DNA of 64,000 nucleotides from positions 62,001 through 126,000 of the forward strand of contig NZ_QFFY01000004.1 in assembly GCF_003131205.1 (NCBI RefSeq). The letters are read 5' to 3'. The translations under genes and the position numbers were made by a program. Under the pieces are notes generated by a model. That model made no database searches. It was not told the DNA's origin and saw only the letters and a program-made list of their open reading frames with translations. How positions within the stretch are numbered: position 1 is the stretch's first letter; every line of letters begins with the position of its first letter. The stretch is from Occallatibacter savannae (lineage in GTDB: Bacteria; Acidobacteriota; Terriglobia; Terriglobales; Acidobacteriaceae). This document shows positions 49,854-59,109 of this stretch, one piece after another.

Positions 49854-52800
49854 TCAGTTCACGGTGACGTTGAATGTAGTGGTGGGTGCTGGGGAAACGG
49901 CGGGGTTGCCCGTCGCGGTCACGGTAAAGGTGTAGACGCCGGGTGTGGTGCCGGTGGCGTTCGTGCCTCCTCCGCTACCGGAGTTTCCTGTGCTTCCAGT
50001 AGTGTTTGAGCCTCCGCCTCCGCCGCAGGCGTTGAGTCCTGCAAAGACAAAGAGAACGACGGTGAGGCCCAGGAAAGCGCGCGAGCTGCGGCGACGCACG
50101 GGTAGGAACCAAAACACAAAGGTTGCGAATGCTGCACCGCTGACAGCGCCGAAACCGGGAAAGACCGGGCGAGTGAGGAACGCGTTGGTAGCGGTCGTGG
50201 TGATCTGCACTTCGCCAATCGTGGTGATGTGAGAGTTGTCCAGGTAAGCGGATATACCCTGAGTGCAGGAAGGCAAGTTGATCGCACTCGTTGGGTGGGT
50301 TGTGAGTGCGCATGTAAAGCTGACCGTCCCAGTGTAGCCAGTCGTTGTGTTGACCCCGATGTTCACAACAGCCGACTGTCCCGCCTTGATGGAAGGAGCC
50401 GGTGGTTGTGCCGCGATCGAGAATGTTGACGCGGTGACGGTGATGGGTAAGGCAGCGGTGGAGGAGAGATACGTGGGATCGCCGCTATAGGTGGCGTTGA
50501 TGGTGTCGTCGCCAGCCGTAAGTGAATTGGGATAGATGGGAATGGTGACGGTGCCGGCAAATACCGGCCACGGACCGGAGTTGTAGGTTCCGCTGGTCAG
50601 AGTCACGGTTCCAGTAGCGGGGCCGTTCCCGCCGGTCACGACTGCTGTTACGTTGAGCAACTGTCCGGTATTTGACGATGGGGATGCCGGTGTGAGCGAG
50701 AGAGTGGATGCAACCTTAGTCCACTGATTGACGACCAGGGTTGTCGATGTTGTGGCCGCGTTGAAGAATCGATCGCCCGAGTAGGTGAGAGTGATCATAT
50801 CGGTTCCCGCGGCGAGGCTTCCCGCGGGAATGATGAAGGTGTACGGAGAGTCAAGGGTCCAAGGTCCAACACCCCCGAAGCTACCGGAGTACCCGCCGCC
50901 AGTGACAGAGATCGATCCGGTGGGTGTCACCCACGGGGCTCCGACGGGCTGTTGCACGGGGCTAGCGATGGATCCGGTCAGCGTAAGCGCGTTGTTCGTG
51001 AAGATGCTGGCCGAGGAAGGAGTGACATCGAATACCGGGTTCGCTTTGTTTACGGTGACTACGGTTGTCGCAGTCTGGGGTAGATAGGTGGTATCCCCCG
51101 AGTATGCGGCTGTCAGCGTATCTGCGCCACCATACAAGTAACCGGCAAGCATGGTGATGGAGCAGGAGCCGCCGGAGAGGGTGCATGTGAGCTGAAGGCC
51201 GTTGCCGAGAGTACCGCCGAGAGCACCGGCGAGACCTATGGAACCGGTCGGGGTGGGTCCGCTGCCGGTGACGGTGATTGTGATCGGGAGTGGGGTCACT
51301 GTATCTGGCGAGCTGACCGCTGGCGTGATTGTCACCGCAGGCTTGAGGGCGTTGACTGTTTCGGTTGCGGTGGCGGTCGCTGTCTGATAGTTGGTGTCGC
51401 CCGCGTATGTAGCCGTAATGGTGATATTTCCGTTGGAAAGGCTGTTGGACGGGATGGTGATCGAGCAGGCTCCACTCGAGAGCGTGCAGGCAGAGGACGT
51501 GTAGCCTCCGCCGCTCAGTTGTACTGTTCCTGTGGGCTTGGGATCGGTCGCGGCTCCCGCCACGGTGATGTTCGCAGTGATGGGCGTATTTGCGCCGATA
51601 GAGGTGGGATTGAGGGTCACTGAGACAGTCGGCGTGATTTTGTTGACCGTGATGGACGCAGTGGCGCTGGCCTGTGCATAGGTGGAGTCGCCCTGGTAGC
51701 TTCCGGTGAGCTTGTAGCTGCCTGCAGCGAGGGAGAAAGGCGGGATGGTGAAGGTGTAAGCGCCGGAGGCCAGCGTCTGTGCTCCGCCGTCGTATCCGCC
51801 GCCGACGATGGTGACGTTTCCGCTGGGAGTGCCGGACGATCCTGCGACGGTTATTGCGACCTGCAGAGGCTGGTCGAGCACGAGGGTGTTCTGCGCGGGA
51901 GTGAGGGTGATGCTGGCGGGGGTGGTGCCGAGAAGCGATGTCCAACCGTTGACGACGTTGGCGACGTTGAGCGAGCCGAGTCCAGTGGCCTGGTCGTAAG
52001 CCCTGCCGGCGCTGAATCCGGAGAGCAGACCCCACGTGTCGCCAGTGTGCGTCACGGTGCAGTCGCGAGAGCCAGCCTGGCAGGGCGAGGAGATCGTGCT
52101 GGAGTCGACGTCGTTGAAGTAGCAGGCGCTGCTGGTCTTTACGGATTCAGCGGTGCAGGCGGTCCAGGATTGTTTGGCGGCAAGCGCGTAGAGTTCGGGA
52201 TTCGGGCTGCCCTGGTTGACACCGGCTTTCTGATTGATGAGAGCCATTACGCCGGCCATCTGCGGACTTGCGACCGATGTTCCGCCAACCTCCTGCGAGA
52301 CCGGCTCGCCCGAGGTTGTCGTTCCGGTGACGCAGCTTCCAGTGGCGGAGACGCAGACGAGAGTTGCGCTGTTCCACAGGCCGTTGCCGGCAAAGAACGA
52401 GAGATCGGGAAGGTCGCGCTTTCCGTCTGAGGGCATGCCGGAGATGCCGGACTGCCAACTCGGTTTGGCATAGCCGCCGGAACAACTGGAGGGATCGGGA
52501 GTGGTGGTGGTGCCGCTGGTGTTGCTGGTGGTGCAGGTGCTCGCGCCACCGCCCCCGCCGACGGAGTTGACGAAGAAGGAGAGGTTGATGCCGTAGCGCT
52601 GGTAGATGGAGGAGTAGTTGTTGACGACGAAGTTGCAGGCCGTCTCGGGATCGGTCACGCCGGCGTAGCCAAGATACTTTGCGAGAGATTCCAGGTAAGC
52701 TGCTCCGGGCGAACTGGCGCAGGTGTCGTTCCAGGGGACTTCAGGGACGTAATTTGCGGCGCTGGCTCCGGTTGAAGCGGAGTTGGTTGCATTCCACCAG

Positions 52801-54272
52801 GGCGATGTTGACGAGCAGCCGACCTCCTGGCCGCTGGAGTTGATGCTGGGCTTGCACCAAGCGAAGTCGGTGCCACCCACGGCGGTGACATACGGACTGG
52901 AGGCGAGGCCGTTTACCGAGAGGCCGAAGCGCGCGCCGTAGGGAACGCTGGTGGCGAGATTCTGGTCGCACGTGGGCGCCGCGGCGTCGCCGGTAGCGAC
53001 GAAGATGCTAATGCCTTCTGCGGCGCCGGTCTCCCAGAGGTTGTTGTAGGCGGCGTTGCCGCTTGTCCCCATGAACAGTTCGCAGAGACCGTAGCTGACG
53101 CTGAGGATCTTGGCGGTGTTGTTCTGGATGACGTAATTTGCGGAGGAGAAGACGGTATCGGTGGTGGGAGAGGTTGTGCCGGAGACGACGAGATCAATCT
53201 GCGCGTTCTTTGCGACCGCGCCGGAGACTTCGACGTCGAGCGTGTTCTCGAAGAGATCGCCGAGTGTGCACAGACCGGCGTATGCCGTGCATTGGCCCGG
53301 GTCAACGCCGTTGGCAACGATGGTGTTGACGGGCGGTCCTGCGGGAAGGCCGAAGGCGCTGCGGTAATTGGCGACGTCCTGCGGATTGATGTCGCTGGTG
53401 CCGGCGATGGCGATGGTCTGTCCAGTGCCGTCGGTGCCGGCGTTCCAGAGAGGAAAAACGTTGTAGATGGTAGCGAAGTCGTAGGGGGTGACGTCTTCGA
53501 TGGGGTAGGCGCCTCCCGATGTCGAAACGGTGATGCCGAAGTCGGGATGCGGGACGATGGCGCTTGTTTTCGCTGCTATGGAGAGGGTCGGATCGGCAGG
53601 GAGGCGGCTCCACTTGCCGGTTGAAGCGTCGAGCTTCGCTTTGCTGCCGAGGCTGTGGAGGGGGTGGGGGCGGAAGTCATGCAGGGCCTTAACGCCGGCG
53701 ACGACTGGAGCAAGCGCGATGGGAATCTGCGGATCGCGCATGTTGGCGATGTGCCTCTGGCCGTTTACCTGGAGATTGTGGATGTCGGTGTGAAAGGCGG
53801 CCTGTACCTGGGAGGCGTTTCCGCTGAAGCGGATCGACATCCGGTCTTTGGAGATCTCAGCGACGGTGAGTCCGTGATGAGTGAGCCATGTTGCGATGGT
53901 CGCGATGTCGGCGGTTGAAGGGCCGAATTTCTCGCCGACTTCGTTGGGCTCGAGCCAGCGATGGAAACTCGCAGAGGTGGGATCGTACTGGCTGGCTACG
54001 AGAGCATCAAAGGCAGCCTGCTGCTCCGGACCGCGGCTGAGGACCAGAACCAGATCGGTCATTGCGAGGTCGCCGCGGACACGGCCGAGGTCGTTCCCGG
54101 CATTGGCGACGGGGAGCGTGTTGCCGCTGAGCGGAAGGAGACGCTCGTCGTCAATCTTCTCGGTTATTCGATTGGCGCGTGACCGGGACGACGCGGATTG
54201 GGAGTGTGTACGGATTCCGGCGAGCGAAAGGGTCGTGAGGCAGACCAGGGCAAGCAAACGCAGAGAGCGCAT
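49854..54272 (-). CDS. Secreted S53 kumamolisin-like peptidase with Ig-like repeats
   Basis: A 1472-residue protein: signal peptide (LLALVCLTTLSLAG); propeptide up to about residue 215 (HRWLEPNEVGEKFGPSTADI, VQAAFHTDIH); sedolisin domain with the Glu/Asp pair in ENTLDVE and Ser in GGTSVASPQMAGV, ending in the Ca-site RAYDQATGLGSLN. At least five Ig-like domains follow (each ending YSGD/YAGD..Y and TVTVN-like). Near the C-terminus are two hydrophobic segments separated by PVRRRSSR, then LNACGGGGGSN, a Gly/Ser/Thr linker and a final strand pair. An acid-active extracellular protease tethered to the envelope is likely. Confidence 0.9.
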   Translation of the reverse strand: MRSLRLLALVCLTTLSLAGIRTHSQSASSRSRANRITEKIDDERLLPLSGNTLPVANAGNDLGRVRGDLAMTDLVLVLSRGPEQQAAFDALVASQYDPTSASFHRWLEPNEVGEKFGPSTADIATIATWLTHHGLTVAEISKDRMSIRFSGNASQVQAAFHTDIHNLQVNGQRHIANMRDPQIPIALAPVVAGVKALHDFRPHPLHSLGSKAKLDASTGKWSRLPADPTLSIAAKTSAIVPHPDFGITVSTSGGAYPIEDVTPYDFATIYNVFPLWNAGTDGTGQTIAIAGTSDINPQDVANYRSAFGLPAGPPVNTIVANGVDPGQCTAYAGLCTLGDLFENTLDVEVSGAVAKNAQIDLVVSGTTSPTTDTVFSSANYVIQNNTAKILSVSYGLCELFMGTSGNAAYNNLWETGAAEGISIFVATGDAAAPTCDQNLATSVPYGARFGLSVNGLASSPYVTAVGGTDFAWCKPSINSSGQEVGCSSTSPWWNATNSASTGASAANYVPEVPWNDTCASSPGAAYLESLAKYLGYAGVTDPETACNFVVNNYSSIYQRYGINLSFFVNSVGGGGGASTCTTSNTSGTTTTPDPSSCSGGYAKPSWQSGISGMPSDGKRDLPDLSFFAGNGLWNSATLVCVSATGSCVTGTTTSGEPVSQEVGGTSVASPQMAGVMALINQKAGVNQGSPNPELYALAAKQSWTACTAESVKTSSACYFNDVDSSTISSPCQAGSRDCTVTHTGDTWGLLSGFSAGRAYDQATGLGSLNVANVVNGWTSLLGTTPASITLTPAQNTLVLDQPLQVAITVAGSSGTPSGNVTIVGGGYDGGAQTLASGAYTFTIPPFSLAAGSYKLTGSYQGDSTYAQASATASITVNKITPTVSVTLNPTSIGANTPITANITVAGAATDPKPTGTVQLSGGGYTSSACTLSSGACSITIPSNSLSNGNITITATYAGDTNYQTATATATETVNALKPAVTITPAVSSPDTVTPLPITITVTGSGPTPTGSIGLAGALGGTLGNGLQLTCTLSGGSCSITMLAGYLYGGADTLTAAYSGDTTYLPQTATTVVTVNKANPVFDVTPSSASIFTNNALTLTGSIASPVQQPVGAPWVTPTGSISVTGGGYSGSFGGVGPWTLDSPYTFIIPAGSLAAGTDMITLTYSGDRFFNAATTSTTLVVNQWTKVASTLSLTPASPSSNTGQLLNVTAVVTGGNGPATGTVTLTSGTYNSGPWPVFAGTVTIPIYPNSLTAGDDTINATYSGDPTYLSSTAALPITVTASTFSIAAQPPAPSIKAGQSAVVNIGVNTTTGYTGTVSFTCALTTHPTSAINLPSCTQGISAYLDNSHITTIGEVQITTTATNAFLTRPVFPGFGAVSGAAFATFVFWFLPVRRRSSRAFLGLTVVLFVFAGLNACGGGGGSNTTGSTGNSGSGGGTNATGTTPGVYTFTVTATGNPAVSPAPTTTFNVTVN

Positions 54273-54320
54273 GAAAGGTCCTTCTTTGAGCTTCTGCGCC
54301 GGCCTTTCAACGCATAGGTG

Positions 54321-54356
54321 CAGCCCGTTCCGTGCGGGCTGGCTTCTCTGCGCCAG
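54321..54356 (-). promoter_or_regulatory. Mutually exclusive hairpins in kumamolisin leader
   Basis: In the minus-strand leader, CUGGC/GCCAG (54352-54356 with 54339-54343) and CAGCCCG/CGGGCUG (54335-54341 with 54321-54327) share bases 54339-54341, so both cannot form at once. This is a possible switch-like structure 49 bp before the gene. No known riboswitch is confidently recognised. Confidence 0.35.
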
Positions 54357-54515
54357 TTCTTGCCCCAGTGCGAAGTCCCAAAACTACTGCTGTTCTGAAT
54401 TCCCCGAATTGTAGCGTCTTTCAGCCTCGGTTGTAGCTGATCGGAAAGTGGGATTGGAATAAAAGGCTCTGTTATCCTGATTGGTTTACTTCAAGCCGCT
54501 CGGGAGGCGCTGATT

Positions 54516-54905
54516 ATGCCGGAACACAGAGGAAGGAAACACCATCAGGACCGGGTGGCTGAGACGCTTCGCGAGGAGATTGGCGCGATGATCGAGGGGG
54601 AACTCTCCGACCCCAGGATTTCGTTCTGCTACGTGACGGAGGTGGCGCTCAACCCTGGTGGTAAGTCGGCGCGCGTGTATGTGGCGGTCGACAATGCCGT
54701 GCCGCACATCGAGAAGGCCGAGGAGGACACCATTGCAGGGCTCGAAGCAGCGAAGGGATACATACGGTTCGAGCTGAAAGAGCGAATGGGAGTGCGGCAC
54801 GTCCCGGATCTGACGTTTCTCGCGGACCGCTCGGGACGATTCCAGGCGCGGATTGAGGAACTGATGGGTCGCGCACGCAAGCGGCAGAAGGCGCCCGTCG
54901 AGTAG
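54516..54905 (+). CDS. rbfA: Ribosome-binding factor A
   Basis: A 129-residue KH-fold factor for 30S maturation. RVAETLREEIGAMIEGELSD, VTEVALNPGGKSARVYVAV and LKERMGVRHVPDLTFLADRS are family signatures. infB, often upstream of rbfA, is absent here. The next gene follows by 3 bp. Start preceded by GGGAGG. Confidence 0.95.
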   Translation: MPEHRGRKHHQDRVAETLREEIGAMIEGELSDPRISFCYVTEVALNPGGKSARVYVAVDNAVPHIEKAEEDTIAGLEAAKGYIRFELKERMGVRHVPDLTFLADRSGRFQARIEELMGRARKRQKAPVE

Positions 54906-54908
54906 GCC

Positions 54909-55946
54909 ATGAAGGCGATCACGTCCATAGCTGGTTCAGCCCCTCTGCGCGACGACGCGGACGAGCCTATCGCGGCAATCCTGAAGGTGCTTGGGGAAGG
55001 CGAACGGTTCCTGGTCTGTTCTCATGCAGGGCCAGACGGGGATGCCGTGGGCAGCATGCTGGCCATGGGGATGTTGCTGAAGAGGATGGGGAAGCATGCC
55101 GACATGGTGAGCGCGGATCGTGTACCCATCGTCTTTCGGGCGCTGCCGGGGGCGGACCGAATTCAAACGGCGATGCGTGTGCATGGGCCGTATGACGCGG
55201 TGATTCTTCTGGAGTGCGACGGGGTGGAGCGTACGCGGCTGCAGGGGCTGGAGAGCTTCTTCCACATCAATATCGACCACCACGCCAGCGGAGTGGCATT
55301 TGCCGATCTGAACTGGATAGACCGTGAGGCGGCGTGCGTCGGCGAAATGGTTTACCGCCTGTTCAGGTCTGCAGGTGTGGCGCTGACGCCCGAGGCAGCA
55401 AGCTGCATCTACACGACGGTGCTGACGGATACCGGCGGGTTTGTCTATGGCGGCACACGAGCCTCAACATTTGAACTGGCTAGGGAATTGGTGGCGGCCG
55501 GAGCGGATCCGATCAGGATCGCTCAGCAGGTGTACTTCTCGACTCCGATATCAAAGCTATTGCTGCTGGGCGCGGCGCTGAAGAACCTGCATCGAGAAGG
55601 ACGGGTTGCGTGGCTTTGGATCTCGCAGGAGGACATGATCCGGAGTTGCGCGGTTGAGGAGGATTGCGAGGGCATCGTGAACTACGCGCTCTCGACCGCA
55701 GAAGTGGAAGTTGCGGCGTTCCTGCGTGAACTCGAGGAGAAGCGGGTGCGGGTGAGTTTGCGCAGCAAGGGACGCGTGAATGTCGCAGCCATTGCGGGCA
55801 GACTTGGCGGTGGGGGACACGAAAACGCTGCGGGGTGCACGCTCGATGGACCGTTGAGTCGCGCGAAAGAGCAGATAGTAGAAGAGTTGAGGGCAGCGCT
55901 GGCTTGCGCGCGGGAGCGAAGCGAGGGCAGGAATCTGATAGCCTAG
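54909..55946 (+). CDS. nrnA: DHH family phosphoesterase, oligoribonuclease NrnA
   Basis: A 345-residue DHH/DHHA1 enzyme. Motifs: HAGPDGDAVGSMLA (metal Asp residues), ECDG in strand 3, NIDHHASG (DHH), LTDTGGF, and the C-terminal RLGGGGHENAAGC of the DHHA1 domain. NrnA degrades short RNAs and dephosphorylates pAp. Its position directly after rbfA is common in many phyla. Cytoplasmic. Confidence 0.93.
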   Translation: MKAITSIAGSAPLRDDADEPIAAILKVLGEGERFLVCSHAGPDGDAVGSMLAMGMLLKRMGKHADMVSADRVPIVFRALPGADRIQTAMRVHGPYDAVILLECDGVERTRLQGLESFFHINIDHHASGVAFADLNWIDREAACVGEMVYRLFRSAGVALTPEAASCIYTTVLTDTGGFVYGGTRASTFELARELVAAGADPIRIAQQVYFSTPISKLLLLGAALKNLHREGRVAWLWISQEDMIRSCAVEEDCEGIVNYALSTAEVEVAAFLRELEEKRVRVSLRSKGRVNVAAIAGRLGGGGHENAAGCTLDGPLSRAKEQIVEELRAALACARERSEGRNLIA

Positions 55947-55990
55947 CTTCTGCGTTCCAGGGTCCTTCTTAGACGCAGAGGCTTTTCCTG

Positions 55991-56042
55991 CCAGTCGAGT
56001 GAACTTGTAAGCCGACTGGAAGACCAGCTTGAATTGCTGGTC
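55991..56042 (+). promoter_or_regulatory. Two hairpins before the GT39 start
   Basis: CCAGTCG/CGACTGG (55991-56019) and GACCAGC/GCTGGTC (56022-56042). The second ends one base before the TGGAGA ribosome-binding site of a TTG-initiated gene. This could modulate translation or end upstream transcription. Confidence 0.35.
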
Positions 56043-56050
56043 TGGAGAAT

Positions 56051-57856
56051 TTGCAGGAAGTGGAAACACAGTTGGAACCAGTAGTGCCTGAATCACCGGA
56101 GAGCCGACGATTCCGCCTGCCGACATGGGCGACCTTCTGCGAGGCCGCTGTGTTCGTGGCCTTCAGCGCCTTCTTCATTTTTTATGGAGTAGTTCCATTG
56201 TTCGGCGGGGACGGGCTGGGGCTCGTTGGGGCCGATGAGCCCAGGTATGCGCAGATAGCGCACGAGATGCTGGTGCGCTTTGACGGAGCGCATGCCTTGA
56301 AGGAGCGGCTCAGTGCCTGCGTTACGCCGTATCTGTACGGGCACCCGTGGCTGGAGAAGCCAGCGCTGTACTACTGGCGTGCGATGTTCGTCTTTCAGGA
56401 GTTTGGTGTTCACGACTGGAGCGCGCGGCTGCCATCCGGGAGCTTTGCGTTCATCATGGCAGCCCTGATCTATCTACATATGCGGCGTTTCAGGCCCGGG
56501 GGGCATTTGGATGCGGCATTGATCACCGTCGCCTGCGCAGGGATTATCGGGTTTTCGCGGGGCGCTTCTACAGATATGCAGATGGCCGCGCCGCTCTCCA
56601 TCGGGCTTCTGGGCTGGTATGCGTGGTACGAGACGAACTCCAAATTCTGGCTGTTCGATATCTACTTCTTTACGGGAGTGGCGACGCTGGCGAAGGGGCC
56701 AGTGGCCCCCTTTCTTGCGCTGCTGATCGTCTGTGCGTTTGCTTTCCTGCGCAAGGAGTGGTCCATTGTGCAGCGGTCGGTCTGGTGGCCGGGAATCGCG
56801 CTGTACTTTGCGATTACGCTGCCCTGGTTCATCGCGGTGCAGCATCAGAACCCGACGTTCTTCCGGGAGTTCTTTCTTCAGCACAACCTGGAGCGTTTTG
56901 CGACCAATCGCTATCAGCATCAGCAGCCGTTCTGGTACTACCTGGTGGTCGTTGTGCTGGCAGTGATGCCCTGGACGGTGATTGCCGGACGGGCGCTGGT
57001 CGATGGCGTGCAGACTTCAGTGGCGGAGTGGCGGCTGCGGAGATTGAATCCGAAGCGGCGCGCGCCGAACCGCCCGGGGGACGCATTCCCTGAGTTTCTG
57101 GTCTTGTGGGCGATCATCCCGATTGTGTTCTTTTCTTTCTCGCAGTCGAAGTTGCCGGGGTACATTCTGCCCTCGATTCCGCCGATCACGATTCTGACGG
57201 GAGATTATCTGTTCAGGAAGCGGCAGGTGGGTTTGAACCTCTGGGAACTCGTGGGCCATGCGGCCTTGTGCGGGGTGATGACCATGTTCGCGCTGCTGAT
57301 GCCATGGTTCGTGAACCATGGACCGGAGGTGCCCCCGACGCGAGCGTGGGCAGTAGCACTGCTGGCCTCGGTCGGCGCGGCGCTGCTCATCATCATTGTG
57401 GTGAAGGGATATGGAGTGGCGCGGCTTCGCCTGGCAACGACAGGCGTGCTGGTGGTGCTGACGTTTTTCCTGTACGGCGTGGGCCCGTTCTTCGGCGTAC
57501 CGGCGATTGCCGCGACAAAGAGGGTAATCCATGTACTGGACCGGTCTTACTCAGCGCGGCCGCTCGCGCAGCGGTTGGAGCAGCTGGCGCCGCGGGATGA
57601 GACGGTGGCGGTCTTCCGTGTGCGGCGCGACGTGGAGTACGGGCTGGCGTTCTACCGCAACCGGGAGGTTGTGAACTACGAGGATCTGGGAGTGCCGGAG
57701 GGAGAGCACCTGCTGGTGGCGCGCGTGGCGGGTCGCGGCGGGGTCGATCTGCATACTCCGGCGGCTCTGCAGCAGTACCTGGAGGGCCGGCACTATGAGG
57801 AGGTCCTGAGCTGGCCGGAGCAGGGGCTGGAAGTGTACCTGGTGGGGCCGCGGTGA
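56051..57856 (+). CDS. GT39 family membrane glycosyltransferase (ArnT/PMT-like)
   Basis: A 601-residue protein with about twelve membrane helices and the GT39/GT83 catalytic loop: GADEPRYAQIAHEML (Asp-Glu) and YLYGHPWLEKPALYYW. It probably transfers a sugar from a polyprenyl phosphate to lipid A or protein in the periplasmic face; acceptor unknown. Start is TTG 56051 with GGAG seven bases upstream and no better in-frame ATG. The C-terminal 100 residues form a soluble domain (RRDVEYGLAFYRNREVVNY). Confidence 0.85.
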   Translation: MQEVETQLEPVVPESPESRRFRLPTWATFCEAAVFVAFSAFFIFYGVVPLFGGDGLGLVGADEPRYAQIAHEMLVRFDGAHALKERLSACVTPYLYGHPWLEKPALYYWRAMFVFQEFGVHDWSARLPSGSFAFIMAALIYLHMRRFRPGGHLDAALITVACAGIIGFSRGASTDMQMAAPLSIGLLGWYAWYETNSKFWLFDIYFFTGVATLAKGPVAPFLALLIVCAFAFLRKEWSIVQRSVWWPGIALYFAITLPWFIAVQHQNPTFFREFFLQHNLERFATNRYQHQQPFWYYLVVVVLAVMPWTVIAGRALVDGVQTSVAEWRLRRLNPKRRAPNRPGDAFPEFLVLWAIIPIVFFSFSQSKLPGYILPSIPPITILTGDYLFRKRQVGLNLWELVGHAALCGVMTMFALLMPWFVNHGPEVPPTRAWAVALLASVGAALLIIIVVKGYGVARLRLATTGVLVVLTFFLYGVGPFFGVPAIAATKRVIHVLDRSYSARPLAQRLEQLAPRDETVAVFRVRRDVEYGLAFYRNREVVNYEDLGVPEGEHLLVARVAGRGGVDLHTPAALQQYLEGRHYEEVLSWPEQGLEVYLVGPR

Positions 57857-57983
57857 GTTCTGCGTGGTTTGGGCAAGGTTCGAGCGCTCTGTAGGTTGCG
57901 GGAACTGTACGAATCGTGTCAAAGTGACCGGAAGAGCCGAGTGGGCGCGGCGAGCCGTGGGGGCGCGCATAGGATAGAGAAGC

Positions 57984-58973
57984 ATGGCAGCGGGCGTAAG
58001 TCTTGAGATTCTCGACCTTCGACATTTTGCCGCGCCGGTGCTTCGGCCCGTGCTGGACGCCGAGGGCGAGCTCTGGAGCAAACGGCTGCACTGGGATTAC
58101 CGCTCAAGCGCGCGCCTGCTGATGCAGTATCTCGACAATCATCTTCTGCCCGGGTATGCAGCGCTGGAAGCGGGGCAGGTGACCGGCTACACTTTCTGCG
58201 TTTACGAAGAGACGAAGGCCGTCATTGGAGATGTGTTCGCGATGCCGGGGCGGAGTCCGGAGACCGCGGAGTCAGAACCGGAGCCTGAGCGCGAGGTTGA
58301 AGAGACGCTGCTGAAACATCTGTTCGAGACTCTGCTGAACTCGCCCAGCGTGGACCGGATCGAATCGCAATTGCTGCTGCATCCCTCCGGCACGCACGCA
58401 GAGATATTTCGAGCTTCGGGATTCGATCTGTACAGACGACTCTTCATGGTGCAACCACTGGCCGGACATTGGAACAGGCAGCGGGTTGAGATGCCGCAGG
58501 AGCTGGAGTTGAGGGCGTGGCGGGACGATGACTTGAATGCGGCGGCCCGGCTGATCTCAACCGCTTACTACGGACATCCTGACAGCCTGATCAACGACCA
58601 GTATCGGTCGGTGAACGGATCGATGAGATTTCTGCACAACATCGTGCGGTACTCGGGGTGTGGGGTATTCTCGCCGCATGCTTCGCATGTGGTTGTGGAC
58701 CGCAGTACACGCGAGCTTGCCGCGCTTGTGCTGGGATCGCGGGTGAGTCCGCAGAGCGGGCACATCACGCAGCTGTGTGTTCACCCGAAGTTTCGCAGGC
58801 AGGGGCTGGCTCGCAAGATGCTGCTAGTGGCGGCAGCGCATTTTCTCTCCCAGGGCGTCAGCGAAATATCCCTCACGGTGACGGAAGCAAATGCGCAGGC
58901 GATCGAACTCTACAGGAGCGAAGGGTACGATTGCGTGCACACCTTCGATGCGGCTGTGTGGGAGAGGCGCTAA
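57984..58973 (+). CDS. Double-domain GNAT acetyltransferase
   Basis: A 329-residue protein. The C-terminal half is a standard GNAT domain: ITQLCVHPKFRRQGLARKML is the acetyl-CoA-binding motif A, and ISLTVTEANAQAIELYRSEG motif B. The N-terminal half has a related but degenerate layout (GEAR-less loop near CVYEETKAVIGDVF). The substrate is unknown. Cytoplasmic and monocistronic. Confidence 0.85.
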   Translation: MAAGVSLEILDLRHFAAPVLRPVLDAEGELWSKRLHWDYRSSARLLMQYLDNHLLPGYAALEAGQVTGYTFCVYEETKAVIGDVFAMPGRSPETAESEPEPEREVEETLLKHLFETLLNSPSVDRIESQLLLHPSGTHAEIFRASGFDLYRRLFMVQPLAGHWNRQRVEMPQELELRAWRDDDLNAAARLISTAYYGHPDSLINDQYRSVNGSMRFLHNIVRYSGCGVFSPHASHVVVDRSTRELAALVLGSRVSPQSGHITQLCVHPKFRRQGLARKMLLVAAAHFLSQGVSEISLTVTEANAQAIELYRSEGYDCVHTFDAAVWERR

Positions 58974-59109
58974 AGTCGGGGATTAGATTAGAGAATCGGG
59001 ATTCGTTTTCAGCACACGAGCCGGGTCTACCACCTCGTTTTATCAAGTCGAATCGCTGCCGGATTCATTCAAAGCCTGCCTCCGCTGCTGGTAGGCTTCG
59101 ATCATCCCT

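Noticed and set aside
54321..54400. A c-di-GMP-I (GEMM) riboswitch upstream of the kumamolisin gene.
   Set aside because: Only the CGCAC-GGGCAA part is similar. The tetraloop/receptor and the conserved GGACGCAAAGCC segment are missing.
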